Shown: positions 1 to 12,417 of the stretch, one piece after another
How positions within the stretch are numbered: the first letter of the stretch is position 1
Layout: each line of letters begins with the position of its first letter
NCBI GenBank assembly: GCA_013368325.1
Contig: JAACJK010000013.1
Span: 236,238 to 300,237, forward strand
DNA length: 64,000 bases
Origin: Ephemerocybe angulata
Lineage: Eukaryota; Basidiomycota; Agaricomycetes; Agaricales; Psathyrellaceae
Reading direction: 5' to 3'
Notes under the pieces: generated by a model
What the model saw: the letters and a program-made list of their open reading frames with translations, nothing else
The model's database searches: none
Told to the model about the DNA's origin: nothing
Translations under genes and position numbers: made by a program

Positions 1-64
1 CGAAAGGAGTGTAAGAGATGGCAGGGGATGTGTCGTTGACATAGAATTGCACGGTGGTGGCCAT
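1..64 (-). CDS. partial gene at left edge, probable membrane protein N-terminus
   Basis: Reading leftward from an ATG at 64-62 gives MATTVQFYVNDTSPAISY and then runs off the window. Openings with the pattern V(N/D)DTSP.I.Y.P are common at the N-terminus of extracellular-domain, single-span membrane proteins of Agaricomycetes, so this is probably one of those. Only about 21 residues are visible, so the call rests on resemblance and not on a domain. It is transcribed divergently from the next gene at 1257. Confidence 0.45.
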   Translation of the reverse strand, partial: MATTVQFYVNDTSPAISYTPF

Positions 65-1256
65 GTAGCTTCGGACTCATACGAGGCGACCTCGAGTCCG
101 GCAGCTGGGCGACTTCGCAAACGGGGGAGAGGAGAGGCCAGAAGAGAGTGGACGACAGCTTCCGTTATATCAAGCCTTGGATTGATGAGACGGAGTGGAA
201 GAAGAGAGCAATATACCGAGATCAGACAGGATTATCGAGTCCAGAACGGATGTAAGGAGGCTTAGGAAGGGGGAGCGCGGATAAAAGGCTCTTAGGTGGT
301 GGTAGACTCCAGAGTCCACAGGAGGCTCGGTCTCCGGAGGGAAACGCAATTATCGGAAACGCAATTGCCCACATTTGTCGTGCAGCAGTCAGCGCGCGCA
401 ATAGACCAGTTTGGTAGAATCTGTTTGCAGACGCATGATAATGGTAAGTAAGTGAGGAAAGGGTGCCAGGCAGATGGATTGTCATACCGACCGAGACAGT
501 GGGTAATTGCCATCGAATATCACGAATCTAATCTGGTCCTCTTCCACTGTCAGGCCTTCGTTCCCCTTCCGGATGTTGGTTTCCTGCCCATGCCTTGACT
601 GCCTTGGACACGACGCAAAGTCCTGCCGATGCAAAACATCCGAAGACGACAACGAACATATGGCTTGCATAAAAAAACTCTTGAGTTTCTCGTCATTTAC
701 TTCATTGCCTGTAGGTTGAGCGCTCCTCCGTGGGGACCTTTGGGGGCTGGATATCCGCGAATCGCTTGCCGTTGAAGATCTCGAAATGGTAAGGTGGTAA
801 GGTGATGGGGGCTCGACGAATAGGGCACGCCGCACGAGGGGGCCACCTCCTCCGACAAGGGCGGTTATGGTAAGAATCGGTAGATAAGTAGAAGGCATTA
901 GGAAGGGGAAGTCGATACAGGTTGGACCTTCCAAAAGTAATCTCGTTGGATGATGAACTTGGATCGTCTGACAGGGGCAACTTGAGGCTCGGCAGTGCAG
1001 CGGCAAAGGTTTTTCGGAAGTTGATTCTGTCAAACTCCGACAGTGATCCGGTCGGCAAGGTTGAGGAATTGGGACATGCACAAGCTGGCCACGCCTTTCT
1101 CTGCAACCACTGCGATGTTCACCCCAGAACTATGTGCATTGTGACGGTATGTGCATCTCAGAGGTCCGAATAATACCGAATACTCATCTTCACGGAGCTT
1201 TAGAGTTAGCTTCCACCACATATTCTTAAACACGAACGATTTTATGCTATTCAAAA
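65..1256. other. divergent intergenic region
   Basis: About 1.2 kb separates two divergently oriented genes. Several open frames cross it on both strands (for example minus strand 482-1081), but none shows a recognisable domain or a codon pattern like that of the neighbours. I see no convincing gene here and treat it as a shared promoter region, with the caveat that an uncharacterised short gene cannot be excluded. Confidence 0.4.
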
Positions 1257-3320
1257 ATGGAGCAGGAACCTCCTGTCCATCTGCTTGGTAGCCCTGGGTT
1301 CTTTCCGGCTCTGATTAACCACATCAAGTCCCTCTCTAACTTTCCCTCACTTCCGCTGGACCAAGTCACCGTCCAGTCCGTTCTCCTCTGTTTGATCGCA
1401 GGAGAGAAACACCTAATCCTCCGAACCCCCGAGGAAGATATTGGCCTGGCGGTCAAACTGGTTGCTTGGGTAAGTCAAACGTTCTGCCCGCCGGACCTCG
1501 AGGCTAGTGGGGAGCCACTCCAAAGCCACTCCCAAGATCTTGCCGATTTCGCGGGGTGCTGTTTCGGTACGCTCAATCCGAGGGCGCCCAATGACATGTG
1601 CAGACACGTCTATTGTGTGTTCGCGTCCTAATGACGCCTCAATGCCAGTGCCGCAGGAGACAATCAATACACTGCCTTGCTTCTATCACTATCCCCCTTC
1701 TGAGGTCCTGAAACAACCCGATTTCAGAGGTCATAACCTTGAAAGGCTGGTTCAGCGCACCCCATCACCACGCCTTGATATCCTCAATCTCCTGACTTCC
1801 CGCATCACGCCCTAACTGACAAGCTTTACTTATCCAGACATTGACCTATGTCTTCAACTATTCGACCCATAAAGTTAAGATACGGTCACGATCCTCTACT
1901 TCAGGACGAGGTTTCTTGGAGTCTTTGTTCCTCCCGAAAGCCGGGGGTCCAGGACGGTTGTCACGCACTGGAACCAAGGCCGTCCTGACACCTCGATATC
2001 CGAGATCAGTGTCTTATCCAAATGACTTGTCTCAAGCACCAACACAAGTTGCTGAACAGCCGCTTGGGTTAGATCCCGATAGTCCAAATACTATATCACC
2101 TCGTCTCCACCATTCTGTCACCGAGCCGGCACCCATTCGACTAAAAACAGATGCTTCGGACCTTCCGCGCGCCCTAATTCTTTCTGGAGTTGAGAAGGGC
2201 AGCAGCGACTTCCAACAGGAACTTTCAGATGTGATTTCTGAAAGACGGGTTTCGACAGGGGGGTACGGTGGCGGCGTTTCGAACTTTCCTCCCGGATTTA
2301 TAGCCATATACATTTGTTCTATTAACGACACAGAACGGCCATCGATACACAAGAGTCTGGTGCGTGTGTCCCTTAAGCCCGAAAACTAATATCTGACGGT
2401 TTACCTGCATAGCTTGACAAGTTCTCAATCAGTCATAACATATTCATTTCACAACCAATACGACTTGCCCTGCAGGCATTGCCGTTCTCTCCGATGAATT
2501 CATTTTCACAAACTCCATCCTTCTCATATTCAAATCCCGGATCGCCAACCGTTTCATACCAAGTCCCATTGCCTCAAGCGCAGACGCCACCTTACTTCGC
2601 GAAGCCACTCCCTGCCCCCAACCCAACAGACATCAGAGCTCCTCTGGAACTCCTCCATTCGCTCGAGAACCAATATCTCAGTTATTTATTGACACACTCC
2701 GGAGACACTGCCGGGCGACCCACTTCACCCCCGAACTAGGAATGTACCTATCAGACCTTTTTGCAGCGGCCCGCCACCATCCGCGTTTAGATGGAATGCT
2801 GCTCACCGCGAAAGCGAGAAAAGACGCGGAGGACCTCGCTCGGGCAGCTCGTGTCATTGGATCTGACTTGACTGGAATGGAACTTATTCGACCTGTGGAT
2901 AAAGACGACAATGAATCGGAGTACTTCGACGCGCAGAGCGACACTCGGTACCTGCGAACGATAGACGAATCCTCGACCACCAACTTACTCCGCAAGGACT
3001 CCTTCTCGAAGATTTCGTCGATGGGGCTCGACGACGATGCTATGGACGTGGAGGAGGTTCTCGTGTCTGATGTTACGGAGGTGGACGTGGCTCGAACAAT
3101 GCCGAGGGTTGTCACACATAGGTTGCGATTGCGAGACGGGCCTGAGGATGAAGTCTTGGCGAGTGCCGTGATTGGTGCCACTTTTGGAGGTTCATTCGCC
3201 ACCAAAACGGCTCCTCCTTCCTTCGAACGAACGGAGACAGGAGTACAGCAGAGTTTACAGAAAGGTTACGAGGGACTAACAGTGAAGGACGTTCTGGTGG
3301 ACATCTTGAACAAGGTCTAG
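1257..3320 (+). CDS. magnesium-chelatase-like (AAA+-related) fungal protein
   Basis: Proposed exons are 1257-1469, 1838-2359, 2413-2550 and 2637-3320, about 518 residues. The first exon carries VLLCLIAGEKHLILRTPEEDI, and the second begins TLTYVFNYSTHKVKI. A later block reads RPSIHKSLLDKFSIS across the 2360-2412 intron, and a C-terminal block has YLSDLFAAARHHPRLDG. These blocks match, in order, the fungal proteins annotated as magnesium chelatase-like, which are distant relatives of the ChlI/BchI AAA+ subunit. Fungi do not make chlorophyll, so a true magnesium-chelatase role is not implied and the function is unknown. I see no good Walker A motif. The first intron is 368 nt, very long for this genome. 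The 2551-2636 intron is inferred because the frame changes there and GT and AG ends in phase 0 restore it. Confidence 0.7.
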
Positions 3321-4001
3321 GCGATCCATTCCCGTGTAGGCGAAGCGGTAGGTGCTTTGCTGTGCGCCGTGTCTAGTGTTCAGTGTTAACAGCATTGGTG
3401 TCATCTAGGAGGCAAGTACGTCGTCATCAAAGCAACGCCACTGCGGCCATTGGACGCCACTCCAACCTCAGAGTGCATAACGCGTCTAGCGGCAGGCTCT
3501 CGGCTACTTGCAAGTAGTCGAAATAGTCTCTGAACATGTAGTCACTAGGGGCTACTTATCTGTTATCGCAGACACTATTTGTAAGTAACAAAGGCAGGAC
3601 CTATTCGTCTTCTCCCCACAATATGACGACTACACAGCGCCCTCCCAGAATGGACTGGAAATGGACTTCAAATAACGAAATGGGGCCGCATCAGAATTAG
3701 GTGGCGATAATCCACGCGCTCACACGAATCAAGTCATAAGATTCTCAAAAGACTCTCTTCAGCTCTCTTCCCACTGCAATGATTGGTCTTCCACAGGTCT
3801 ATTCAAGTGTTATTGCTAATTGCTCCCGCACATGGTGTTATCGCAGCGGTATTGACGAAATGGCTGACAAATCTTCGCAATAATATGGCGAATCTCTTTC
3901 GGACGGCCATGTTGCATGGCATAAGGAGTGTGGAATATCCGAGCTCGGCTTGTTTCTCCTTACTCTCTCTGTTCTCTATCATCGCGATAGGTTGACCACT
4001 G
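3321..4001. other. intergenic region, promoter of the Zn2Cys6 gene
   Basis: About 680 bp with no convincing coding content. It separates the end of the chelatase-like gene from the start of the transcription factor on the same strand. No TATA box or repeat stands out. Confidence 0.4.
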
Positions 4002-7000
4002 ATGGCTCCCCGCAACGCAGAAGCATCCGGCAGCAAGTCGAAGCCTCCCGCTGCCTCGACCGCGTCTGGTGCGACCGAAAGTGACCTCATTGCGAGGTCC
4101 AAGAAGCGGAGAATACCTGGTGCCTGTGATATATGCAAACGCAAGAAAGGTTAGTGGTTCCACTTTACTCTCCCTTCGCATTGTCGCGTTTCTAACTGGA
4201 GGGTATTCGAACCACACCCTCCTGCTACTTCCCGCCGACATCAATTTCAGTTCGATGTGAGTTCCTCATGCGTAGTCCTACTCATGTTTTCGCTTATTGA
4301 CTCGTTACCCCAGGCGACAGTGGAGAGCTACCCGGGAACCGATGTAGCAACTGTATACAATTGGGCTTGGAATGTACGCACAAGGAGGTCACCAAGGTGT
4401 GTAAGGGTAACCAGAATGAAGTGCTGGCCATTCGTTGACGAAAGCCCTCGTTTAGACGTTGGGCTCGGCGAAGGGGTAAGTGCTGAGTGCTGGTCTCTTG
4501 TAGTACTACCCTACAACCCTCATTCAATACGATCAGATATGTCGAGAGCTTGGAAGCCCGGCTTGAGAAAATGGATAAACTTCTGCGAAGGGTGAGTCCT
4601 ATATCTTCTCGGTGTCGAATGCTTACCGATTAATGTGCATGGTATAGCTTTTACCTGGAGTAGACCTCAATCAGGAAGTGGGAAGTGTTGTCAAAACCCC
4701 TGAGGAACCACCGAGTAGTAGGCTGCTCGTAACTCCCGAAGAGGAACAAGAAGTCTTGGGCAAACTCAATACTTTGACCCTGAAGCCGCATTCTCACAGA
4801 TTCTTCGGAAAGTCCAGCCAATATGACCTGCTTCAAACGGCGCTCGACTTGAGGGAGGAGTTTACCGGTGAGGGTCTGGCGTATGTTAAGCCTTCCCTCC
4901 CAATGCAGAGGCCAGAGTTTTGGGACGTTCCTAAGGTATGTCCTCTTATATGAACGTCTTCCTTTGCAACTTACTCATCGTTATCAGTGGATGACCTACA
5001 ACCCCGAAATTGACGAAGAAGAGCGAAACTACGTCTTCCCAGATGATGACCTCTACCCCAGTCTTATCGACGCATACTTCTCCCGTATCAATCCGTTCCA
5101 CCCCCTCCTTCACCAGCCGACATTCGAAGCACAAGTCGCCAGTGGGCTCCATCGTCGTGACTCCATGTTTGCCAAAGTCTTTCTCCTAGTGTGTGCCCAC
5201 GGCGCGCGTTTCTCGGATGACCCTCGTGTGCTCGCGGAGGGCACGACGTCCGCACGCTCCTCGGGCTGGAAGTGGTTTGAGCAGGTTAACATCATGCGCA
5301 GAAATCTGTTCAACCGAACGGTTCTGCACGAACTTCAAATGCACGCAGTACGTCACCTTTGAACTCTTATTTAGCGCAGCTTCTTGATCGCCGGTCTACA
5401 GCTTTATGTACTCTACGCGGGCTCCAGTGAGATGCCGCAAGGCGTTTGGGCGCAGATAGGCATGGCTCTTCGTCTTTCCCAGGAAGTAGGAGGGCATCGA
5501 AGAAGACGTAACAAAGATAGCGGGCTCCCGACTGCGGAGGACGAGCTATGGAAGAGGGCTTTCTGGTATGGCTAATCCTCGCAAGCTTGCCTGCAATCCA
5601 TACTGAACATGATACTCGTACGTATAGGGTCATTTTAAGCATGGATAGGTGGATCAGCCAATTCTCCGGGAGACCTTGTGGTCTTCAAGACGAAGAGTGA
5701 GTCGCAAAACAGCGTAGAACGAACCAAGCTTAACGTCATTGAAGTTTCGACTTGGACCTTCCGTTGGAAGTGGACGACGAATACTGGGAGTCGGGATTCT
5801 CTCAGCCTGAAGGGCAGCCATCCAGTATGGCCTACTTCAACTCATATCTGAGCCTCATGGACATATTGGCATATGCGATGCGACTGATTGTGAGTGATGG
5901 TCGACATCTATGCGAGCTGTGTTGCGTCTAACCCCTTGTACTCAGTACTCCACTAAGCGCTCAAAGTTTGCCCGGAAGGGCAGTGAACGGTCGGAGCAGG
6001 AAACCATCGCGGAGCTGGACGCGGCAATGAATAGCTGGATGGACTCGGTACCAGAGCACTGTGAGCCCAATGTCAATTTAGTATCTTCATTTCTTACGAT
6101 CAGCTTTACAGTGCGGTGGAACGCGCAACATAAATCCCCTCTCTTCATTAAGCAGTCGTCCGCCTTACACGCCACATACTACTGGCTTCAAATCTTCATC
6201 CACCGGCCGTTCATCCCATCCCCTCGAAATCCAACCTCAGGCGCATTCCCGTCCTTGGCGATATGTACGAACGCCGCTCGATCCGCCTGCCATGTACTGG
6301 AAACGTTCCATAAGCTCGACACTCTCCCTCATCAACCATTCCAAGCCATCATCTTTTCAGCGGCTGCTATTCTTCTTTTGAATATCTGGAGTGGGAAGCG
6401 GTCCGGGTTTGCTCCCAATCCTCGGAGAGAACTGGAGGACGTTCAGCGCTGTATGGATATGCTGAGAGCATCTGAAACGCGGTATGTTTTCTCGCTTCTT
6501 TCGTTACTTCATTTAAATAAACCGAACGTAATTTGTCCAGATGGGCTGCAGCTGGACGTTGGTTGTAAGTTGCTTCGCTTGAATCGCCATCTGAATGAGG
6601 CTGATACTTCCGGCACTCTAGGGATCTGTTGAATGAACTAGCCTCTGCTGGTGACCTTGGTTCTGCATTAACGCAAAACGAAGTCAAGTCTAAGTCGCGA
6701 CGAAAGCGGTCCAGATCAGATACTGAGGCTGAAGATACCGACTCCTCCTCCTCCTCCTCCAGCATGCCAACCATGCCTCCTGCAGTCCCTCTCACTCGAA
6801 ACATTGCTGGAACGCGCCGAGTGTCAATAAGTCAACAGTCCAACAATCCTTCGTCCCCCGTCGAACCCCCCATCAACTTTCTCCTCCCAATGTATAGCAA
6901 CGATCTTGGCCGGTTACCGGTCTACGGTCAATTCAATTTTGCAGATACGGCAAATGTTAACGCGTTCTTGGGCGACCAGCTTGGGCAAATACATACCTCC

Positions 7001-7536
7001 ATCCCGACTAAAACATCCAATTCTTATCACTTCGACCAGCCTCCAAACCCCGCCGCAGCTTCGAACCTCTTAGACATGACGTCCGATGCCACGGCCAACT
7101 ATTTCTCAGACAACTATATGCTCGACTCCATGATTAAAGACGCCGTGTTTAACAGCTCTATTCCAACACCTATAGCATCGACGAGTGCGAGTGGTGATGT
7201 TGCCGGTGACGGTACAACGCCTCGCCCCCCTGGAATGTCTGCAGCCGATGTTGCCACGCTTTTCGCGCAGTGTTCGACCGATTTCGGCGCCCTCACGCAG
7301 CACCTGGGGCCATTTGGGCCACACCAACCTATCATAGATCCGGAGATGATGAAGATGTGGAATAATGCTCCCGCCAGCTTAGAGTAAGCCTCCAATACAC
7401 TCCCCTTCGATTATCACTTGTTTCAAATAACTGACTCCTTGGCCTCTTTTCTCCCAGGTTGGACGAGTGGGGTACTTTCATTTCCAACGTGGGCCAACTC
7501 ACTCAATCTAAGAGATCGAGTCCGGCGTTACCCTGA
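4002..7536 (+). CDS. Zn2Cys6 fungal transcription factor (Fungal_trans type)
   Basis: A 15-exon model closes exactly to about 904 residues: 4002-4149, 4251-4256, 4314-4396, 4456-4475, 4537-4591, 4648-4935, 4988-5347, 5375-5565, 5628-5696, 5745-5889, 5946-6060, 6112-6481, 6541-6564, 6622-7383, 7458-7536. Splicing yields the binuclear cluster CDICKRKKVRCDSG followed by RCSNCIQLGLEC, six cysteines with the usual spacing. A linker and short coiled coil follow (GYVESLEARLEKMDKLL). The middle is the Fungal_trans domain, with INPFHPLLHQPTF, QGVWAQIGMALRLSQEVG and FWVILSMDRWISQFSGRP. This is the class of xylanolytic-activator-like nuclear regulators that bind CGG-type DNA sites; the target genes cannot be told from sequence. 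The C-terminal 250 residues are Ser/Pro-rich, with a basic patch and a serine run, typical of an activation region. The 6-nt second exon is needed to complete the cluster. Confidence 0.9.
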
Positions 7537-8799
7537 GTAAACATCCACCTTATCAGAAGTGCTGCTTTGTTTCGTCAAACCTCACTCGTACCCCTTGCTT
7601 TCCATACCCTTGATGCCCTGTCTCTACCCTTTCTACGGACTTCCCTATATATCGCGTCCATCTACATATACCCTCTACGCTACGAGAATGAACCTGGATG
7701 TATGATGGATGCCTTGATCCCCTTAAGTTTCGGTTAGAAGCCAACCGCTCCGTATCAATAGGCGCCTACGGCTGTGCTCCGGGCGCTTGTCCCATCAAAC
7801 TAAAGTGGCAGCGTCAATCAGCGCGATTCATCAGTCTATGGCAATTATGTGATACGACAGATGTACAACCATGTTACAACCAAGTACAGAGGTCCCCGGG
7901 CCGTACATTGGCGACTACACTTTCTCTTCAACCGGAGACCCTTCCGAGCTTGCAGGTTCGTCGACAGGAAACCCGTCCGACTCGGCCTCAGCATAGTAGT
8001 CGCCACTACTATCTGTCGAGCTATGTTCGCTTTGGTGCTCGGTTGAAACGGCGGTCTGTGCGTCGGCATCTTCAAGCTTTTGCATTGTAAGCAATAACCG
8101 GTCTGCGAAGATTGCGACAAGAAGGAAGCGGATCCTGCAAGTCATCGTCAACTTTGGCGTCTCGTACCGCACAACAGGGGAGAGTATCACGTACGATGTA
8201 ACGATATTGTACTTGTCATGTGGCTATATACAGTCCAGGACTTGTTAGCAAGACGATATCTCTTTGAGGTTTAGTCTGTCTACTGAACTCACAGGAATGT
8301 CTGGCGAAGTTGTTATCCCGGCGAACAGGTTCATAACCAACTTGGAGCTGCCCAGTATCACAACCTCTGGTGTCCCACACCCAAGCCAGCCTACCATTTA
8401 CGTTTCTGGGAGGACACCGCGGCTATAATCGAGGCTCATGGAGTCTACGTTGCAGTGTTAGAGTGGTTATAGGGGTGATGAGGTACATTGGGCGTCTATT
8501 CTGATCCATGAAGTCATCGAATCGAATCCAACTCGTGCCAGATATTTCTTCGGTCTAAAAAAATCGGGAGATCGTGAGGGGTAGGTGAGGGCACTCTTTC
8601 CCAGCTTTGGTGGGCGCAGGACTTTCAAACTCTTACGGTGGCTGGTGGCCAAGGCTCGCATCTCCAGTCAGCCACCCAAAGAAGACTGCCAGACAGGGGC
8701 TTGAGCTGAAGCCAACCGCCGGCAAATAAAATAAATTGAATTGATCGCCGGCCATTGCATCGCTTCTCCTCGCAATCTCTTCCTCCCACCACCTCTACC
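7537..8799. other. intergenic region without recognised gene
   Basis: About 1.26 kb between two same-strand genes. Open frames on both strands at 7698-8190 overlap one another and resemble nothing I know. No repeat or RNA gene is visible. Confidence 0.4.
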
Positions 8800-10101
8800 A
8801 TGACTCGCGTTACGAATTTTGGCCGAAAACGTACCTATGTTGAGGCTGGTTTTGCCGGGGTGGACGATGACCGCACTCCCTCACAACCACCAGCTCAAAC
8901 TCAAGTCCAGGCAGCCCACCCTCCCGAAGCTAACCCGAGCACTTCGAATGCTTCTGAGCAAGGGCAGTCCTCGAAGACCGGCGACGTCAGTAACGGTGGA
9001 CCTCAACAGAAGAAAAAGGCGAAAGGAACTCCGACCGAGGCTGTCCCTAGGAAGCACCCGAAGAGACATCGCTCGAAGAAGGGTAAGGGCCCTGGGGCGG
9101 GGATGAACATCCCTAAGGCGGAGAAGGAAAAACAGGCAGCCACCTCTGCTGCCGCAGCGGGATCAGCACCAGGGGCCGATGCTACTCCTCGCCAGCCTGT
9201 GCTCCCAAATAACGGATGGGTATACAAGGATGAACCTGCTTCGGATGGACAGCCGCCGGCGAAGAAGAGTCGCATTAGGCAGCCTAATGATGGTATGCCC
9301 AGAGGTTCTAGACGTGAGTACCATTGTTCTCTTCTTGCAGTCAGCCTCTGAGGTCGGATACGAGCAGCCAATCCCAAGGAACAGCGTCGGCTTGCCCGCA
9401 TCGATGAGAAGCTGAGGACGACGACGTGCTTTGCGTGTAGGGAGAAGGGTCATGCTGCGAAGGACTGCCCCAAGGCATCGGAGCTGGGAGCAACAGCTGA
9501 AGAGGAGACTCAACAAAAGGGGGGCGCCCCCGTGACAGGGATTTGCTACCGGTGCGTCTCTTCATCCATACTGCTAAGTTCCGAGTGTCCTGATTGTGTC
9601 CTCGTACTTCAGATGCGGTGCGACGAATCATAACCTCTCGAGATGCCACAAACTCGCCGACCCAGAAAACCCCCTCCCCTTCGCTTCATGCTTTGTCTGC
9701 TCAGGCAAGGGTCATCTTGCAGGAAATTGCCCGCAAAACAAAGACCGAGGCGTCTATCCCAATGGTGGATGCTGCAAAATCTGTGGTGATACGACGCATT
9801 TGGCGAAGGAGTGCGGCGTGCGTAGAAATGGTGCGCCTTCTTTACATCATACACAGTTTTCTGGTGTCTGATATCCGAATGTGACGATATAGAACCTACG
9901 ATCAAGGCTGCAGTAGGCATGGGGGCTGGGGCTGGTGCGGACGAGGATGACTTCATGGTGATTAACAGGCGGGCGAAGGAAGTCGAGAAGGAGGAACATG
10001 TTGAGGAAAGGTTGAAGAAGGTCATGGATGCGTCTGAGAGGGCTCCAACCATGCTCAAGGGGTCTGCTGTTCCGGCTAAAAAGAAAGTGGTTGTGTTTTA
10101 A
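8800..10101 (+). CDS. CCHC zinc-knuckle protein, ZCCHC9-like
   Basis: Exons 8800-9313, 9368-9551, 9613-9830 and 9893-10101 sum to 374 residues with a stop. The N-terminal 170 residues are basic, Ala/Pro-rich and disordered, with a KHPKRHRSKKGKG patch that could act as a nuclear or nucleolar signal. Four CCHC knuckles follow in series: CFACREKGHAAKDC, CYRCGATNHNLSRC, CFVCSGKGHLAGNC and a fourth with CKICGDTTHLAKEC. Four consecutive knuckles after a basic tail is the layout of ZCCHC9, a nucleolar RNA-binding protein family linked to rRNA processing. The tail ends in an acidic-basic region with PAKKKVVVF. A fragment of this gene's first exon lies inverted at 34302-34760. Confidence 0.8.
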
Positions 10102-10367
10102 ACACGGAGACTGCTTCGGTATACCTGCTCTTTGTCGACCGTGTACAGACTACTACATCTCTAATATATATACCACATCAAATATTGTTAGTGCAATATA
10201 AAGCATTCTATTGCTGTTTTGTCTCAGCCTGGGAGGACCGAAGGAGGACTGTCAGTCGGTACGAGCGGGATATGTTTGCCGTGGGAACCATCAGATCTGA
10301 GACGCGTCGTCGCGTCTCAGGTTCGGATGTTCAATTGCGTTCGTTGAACCGTTCCTTCACCACGTAA

Positions 10368-11368
10368 ATGCTTCGGCTAACGACAAGAGCAATAGCTTGC
10401 TCAAGGAACACACTTTTAGCAACCAGACTGGCCGGGTGTGTCGAGTCACGCCAGCTCAGTCGCCCGTCCTTTCGAGTCAGCAGTTTCAACCATTTCTCAA
10501 ACCCCCAACGAAGCGCCTCAGACATGGCCTCTGAAACGAAGCCCAAAAAGCCCTGGGCGGAGAGGGTCGAAGAAGCAAAAATCATGGTGAGCACCATTAC
10601 TGCTTTGTATCCAGACAGTCCCCGCACAACGCATCTCTGACATAGGGAGGTGAATCAACGCTGGCCGCCTTGTACAAAGTTGCAAAGAACCCGGAAACCG
10701 CAACTCATGATACCACGTCGCACTTACCACCATTACCACCCCGAGCGAAAGGTCATCCGACTCCATGGCTGAACGAAGCGGACCTTGAAAGTCACTTGAA
10801 GCCTCTGACTGAGAGTACTAAGTGGACCCTGGAACATCGACTTCCGACGGAAGAGGAGCAGGATCGCATCATGTCGGAGTGCGGGTGCTCACCTGGTGAA
10901 TCACCAAAGGCGCAGACGGTCCGTATATATTTACTTGTGTGAAGGCGCAGCGTGGACCATGGATCTCAAACTTCCCTTGCGCTGCCAGGAGAAACTTGCA
11001 TTCCTGAAGAACACCTACGACTTTCCTTCGATCGAGGCTGCAGACTCATTCCTCGCAGACGTCAAGATTCTTTCAGACGTAGGCGAATTTGTGCGTTGTT
11101 CTTCTGCTCTACTCCTCTCTTCGCCGCTGATTCCACATAATGGGATATACAGCACCACTACGACTCATACTCCATGGCTCCGTTGAAGGCCTCTGGCAGC
11201 GATTTTTCGACTGCGTCCCCGGTTTCCCTAACTTTCTTTGTGCAGACACATAGTGCCATTTCCGAGGGTGATAAGAAGCCCGGAGTCACAATACGGGACG
11301 TGCGGTATGCAGTCTTGCTGGAACACCTTTACCATTCCGTGTACCCGGAGCGACGCCTTGGACAATAG
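10368..11368 (+). CDS. pterin-4a-carbinolamine dehydratase-like protein with N-terminal extension
   Basis: Exons 10368-10586, 10646-10918, 10989-11090 and 11153-11368 are all joined in phase 0, giving 269 residues. The C-terminal third has the PCD/DCoH pattern: a hydrophobic segment FPSIEAADSFLADV, a His pair at the next exon start (HHYDSY), then VQTHSAI and GVTIRDVRYAVLLE, where family members have a THS..glT..Dv.lA signature. PCD enzymes dehydrate 4a-hydroxytetrahydrobiopterin and are usually about 100 residues, so about 150 N-terminal residues are extra. The opening MLRLTTRAIACSRN is rich in Arg/Ser and lacks acidic residues, consistent with a mitochondrial presequence. An internal ATG at 10524 is an alternative start. 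Whether the active-site histidines are complete needs an alignment. Confidence 0.65.
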
Positions 11369-12417
11369 AGTGGGCGTGACGTTCTGCACTACCTTGGTAG
11401 GGGGCTCGCTCACGGTTGGCGAGGCTGTTGAGGGTTATCGGACGGTGCTTCATGCCGAGTTGGTGGTGGAGCTATAGGAGGAGGAGGACTCTTGAGACCA
11501 AGACGTCAAGGTCTCACCAGTGCAGGAGGGGGAAGGCTAGGGAAGAGTCGCAATCTAGTCCAGGCCCGAGAAATGCCTGAAGTTGAGACTTGTTGGGGGC
11601 ACGGACTGCGGCCTCTAGTCCACTCCATAAATCTTTGTGGGGGTGTGGGCATTGCGTGGTCGGGGTTAGGAAGAAAGCTTGCAGGCTGTATAGGGGCGTC
11701 TTTGGTCTCATACTGGAAAAATTGCTGGGTGGTCTGGGATCTGGAAGGGTCAAGGACTTTGAAAGCACTTAACATATGGTGGATAGGTCCCGAGCTGAGT
11801 TTGATACGTACCAGCACCAGCACCGGAAGTCGACCTTCATTGCAGGATCCTCCTAGCTCAAAGCCCGTTTCTGTGTATATCTGGCTGAGTCCTACAGGCC
11901 CACGTAGGCCCACGTGCACGCAAAGCCCACGCCTCCATCTTCCTCCTAGTCATCGGCGTTGGCTATTTTCTAATGATCCTTGTGCTTAGGCACCGTAAGA
12001 ATGCCTGTAATCCACCATGTCTGCATAGTTCCTTTCACTTCACCATCCTCATTGAACACGTGCGAGCCAGGCTCCAGCTCACTGTACTCAATTGTGGGCG
12101 TCAATATGTTGACCCAGTAATGGACTCGCCGGCCTTTCGTAGGGGAAGAGCGACAGCTCACCCAAAGCTCCATTTCACACATAACCTCTCCACTAAATAT
12201 CACCGAAGTTGTGGTTTGTGAAGATGCGGATGGTACTACGAGGCAGCGAACAATGGGTGCTCGTTACCGGCGTGGGAAAGTAATTGTTTGGCCCATCAGA
12301 CCAGAAGCGACCGACATTGATCTTATTCTTGCACCACAACCACAACCACTCAACCCACCCCACAATCTAAAGCCATTGAAAGTGTTCCTCCCCCAACTCT
12401 CTTCAACTTCAATCAAG
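11369..12417. other. intergenic region; 3' part is a duplicated F-box promoter
   Basis: The first 850 bp contains overlapping open frames on both strands with no recognisable product. The last 180 bp or so before 12418 matches, base for base over long stretches, the region upstream of the F-box gene on the opposite strand at 23858-24030 (shared core GAACAATGGG, AAGCGACCG, CATTGATCT), so the promoter was duplicated with that gene. Confidence 0.5.

Noticed and set aside
11492..11989. Overlapping open frames on both strands in the 11.4-12.2 kb gap
   Set aside because: No recognisable product, no conserved splice pattern, and the frames mask one another.
12211..12417. N-terminal extension of the F-box gene
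   Set aside because: The paralogue starts at the position equivalent to 12418, and this stretch is homologous to the paralogue's promoter.
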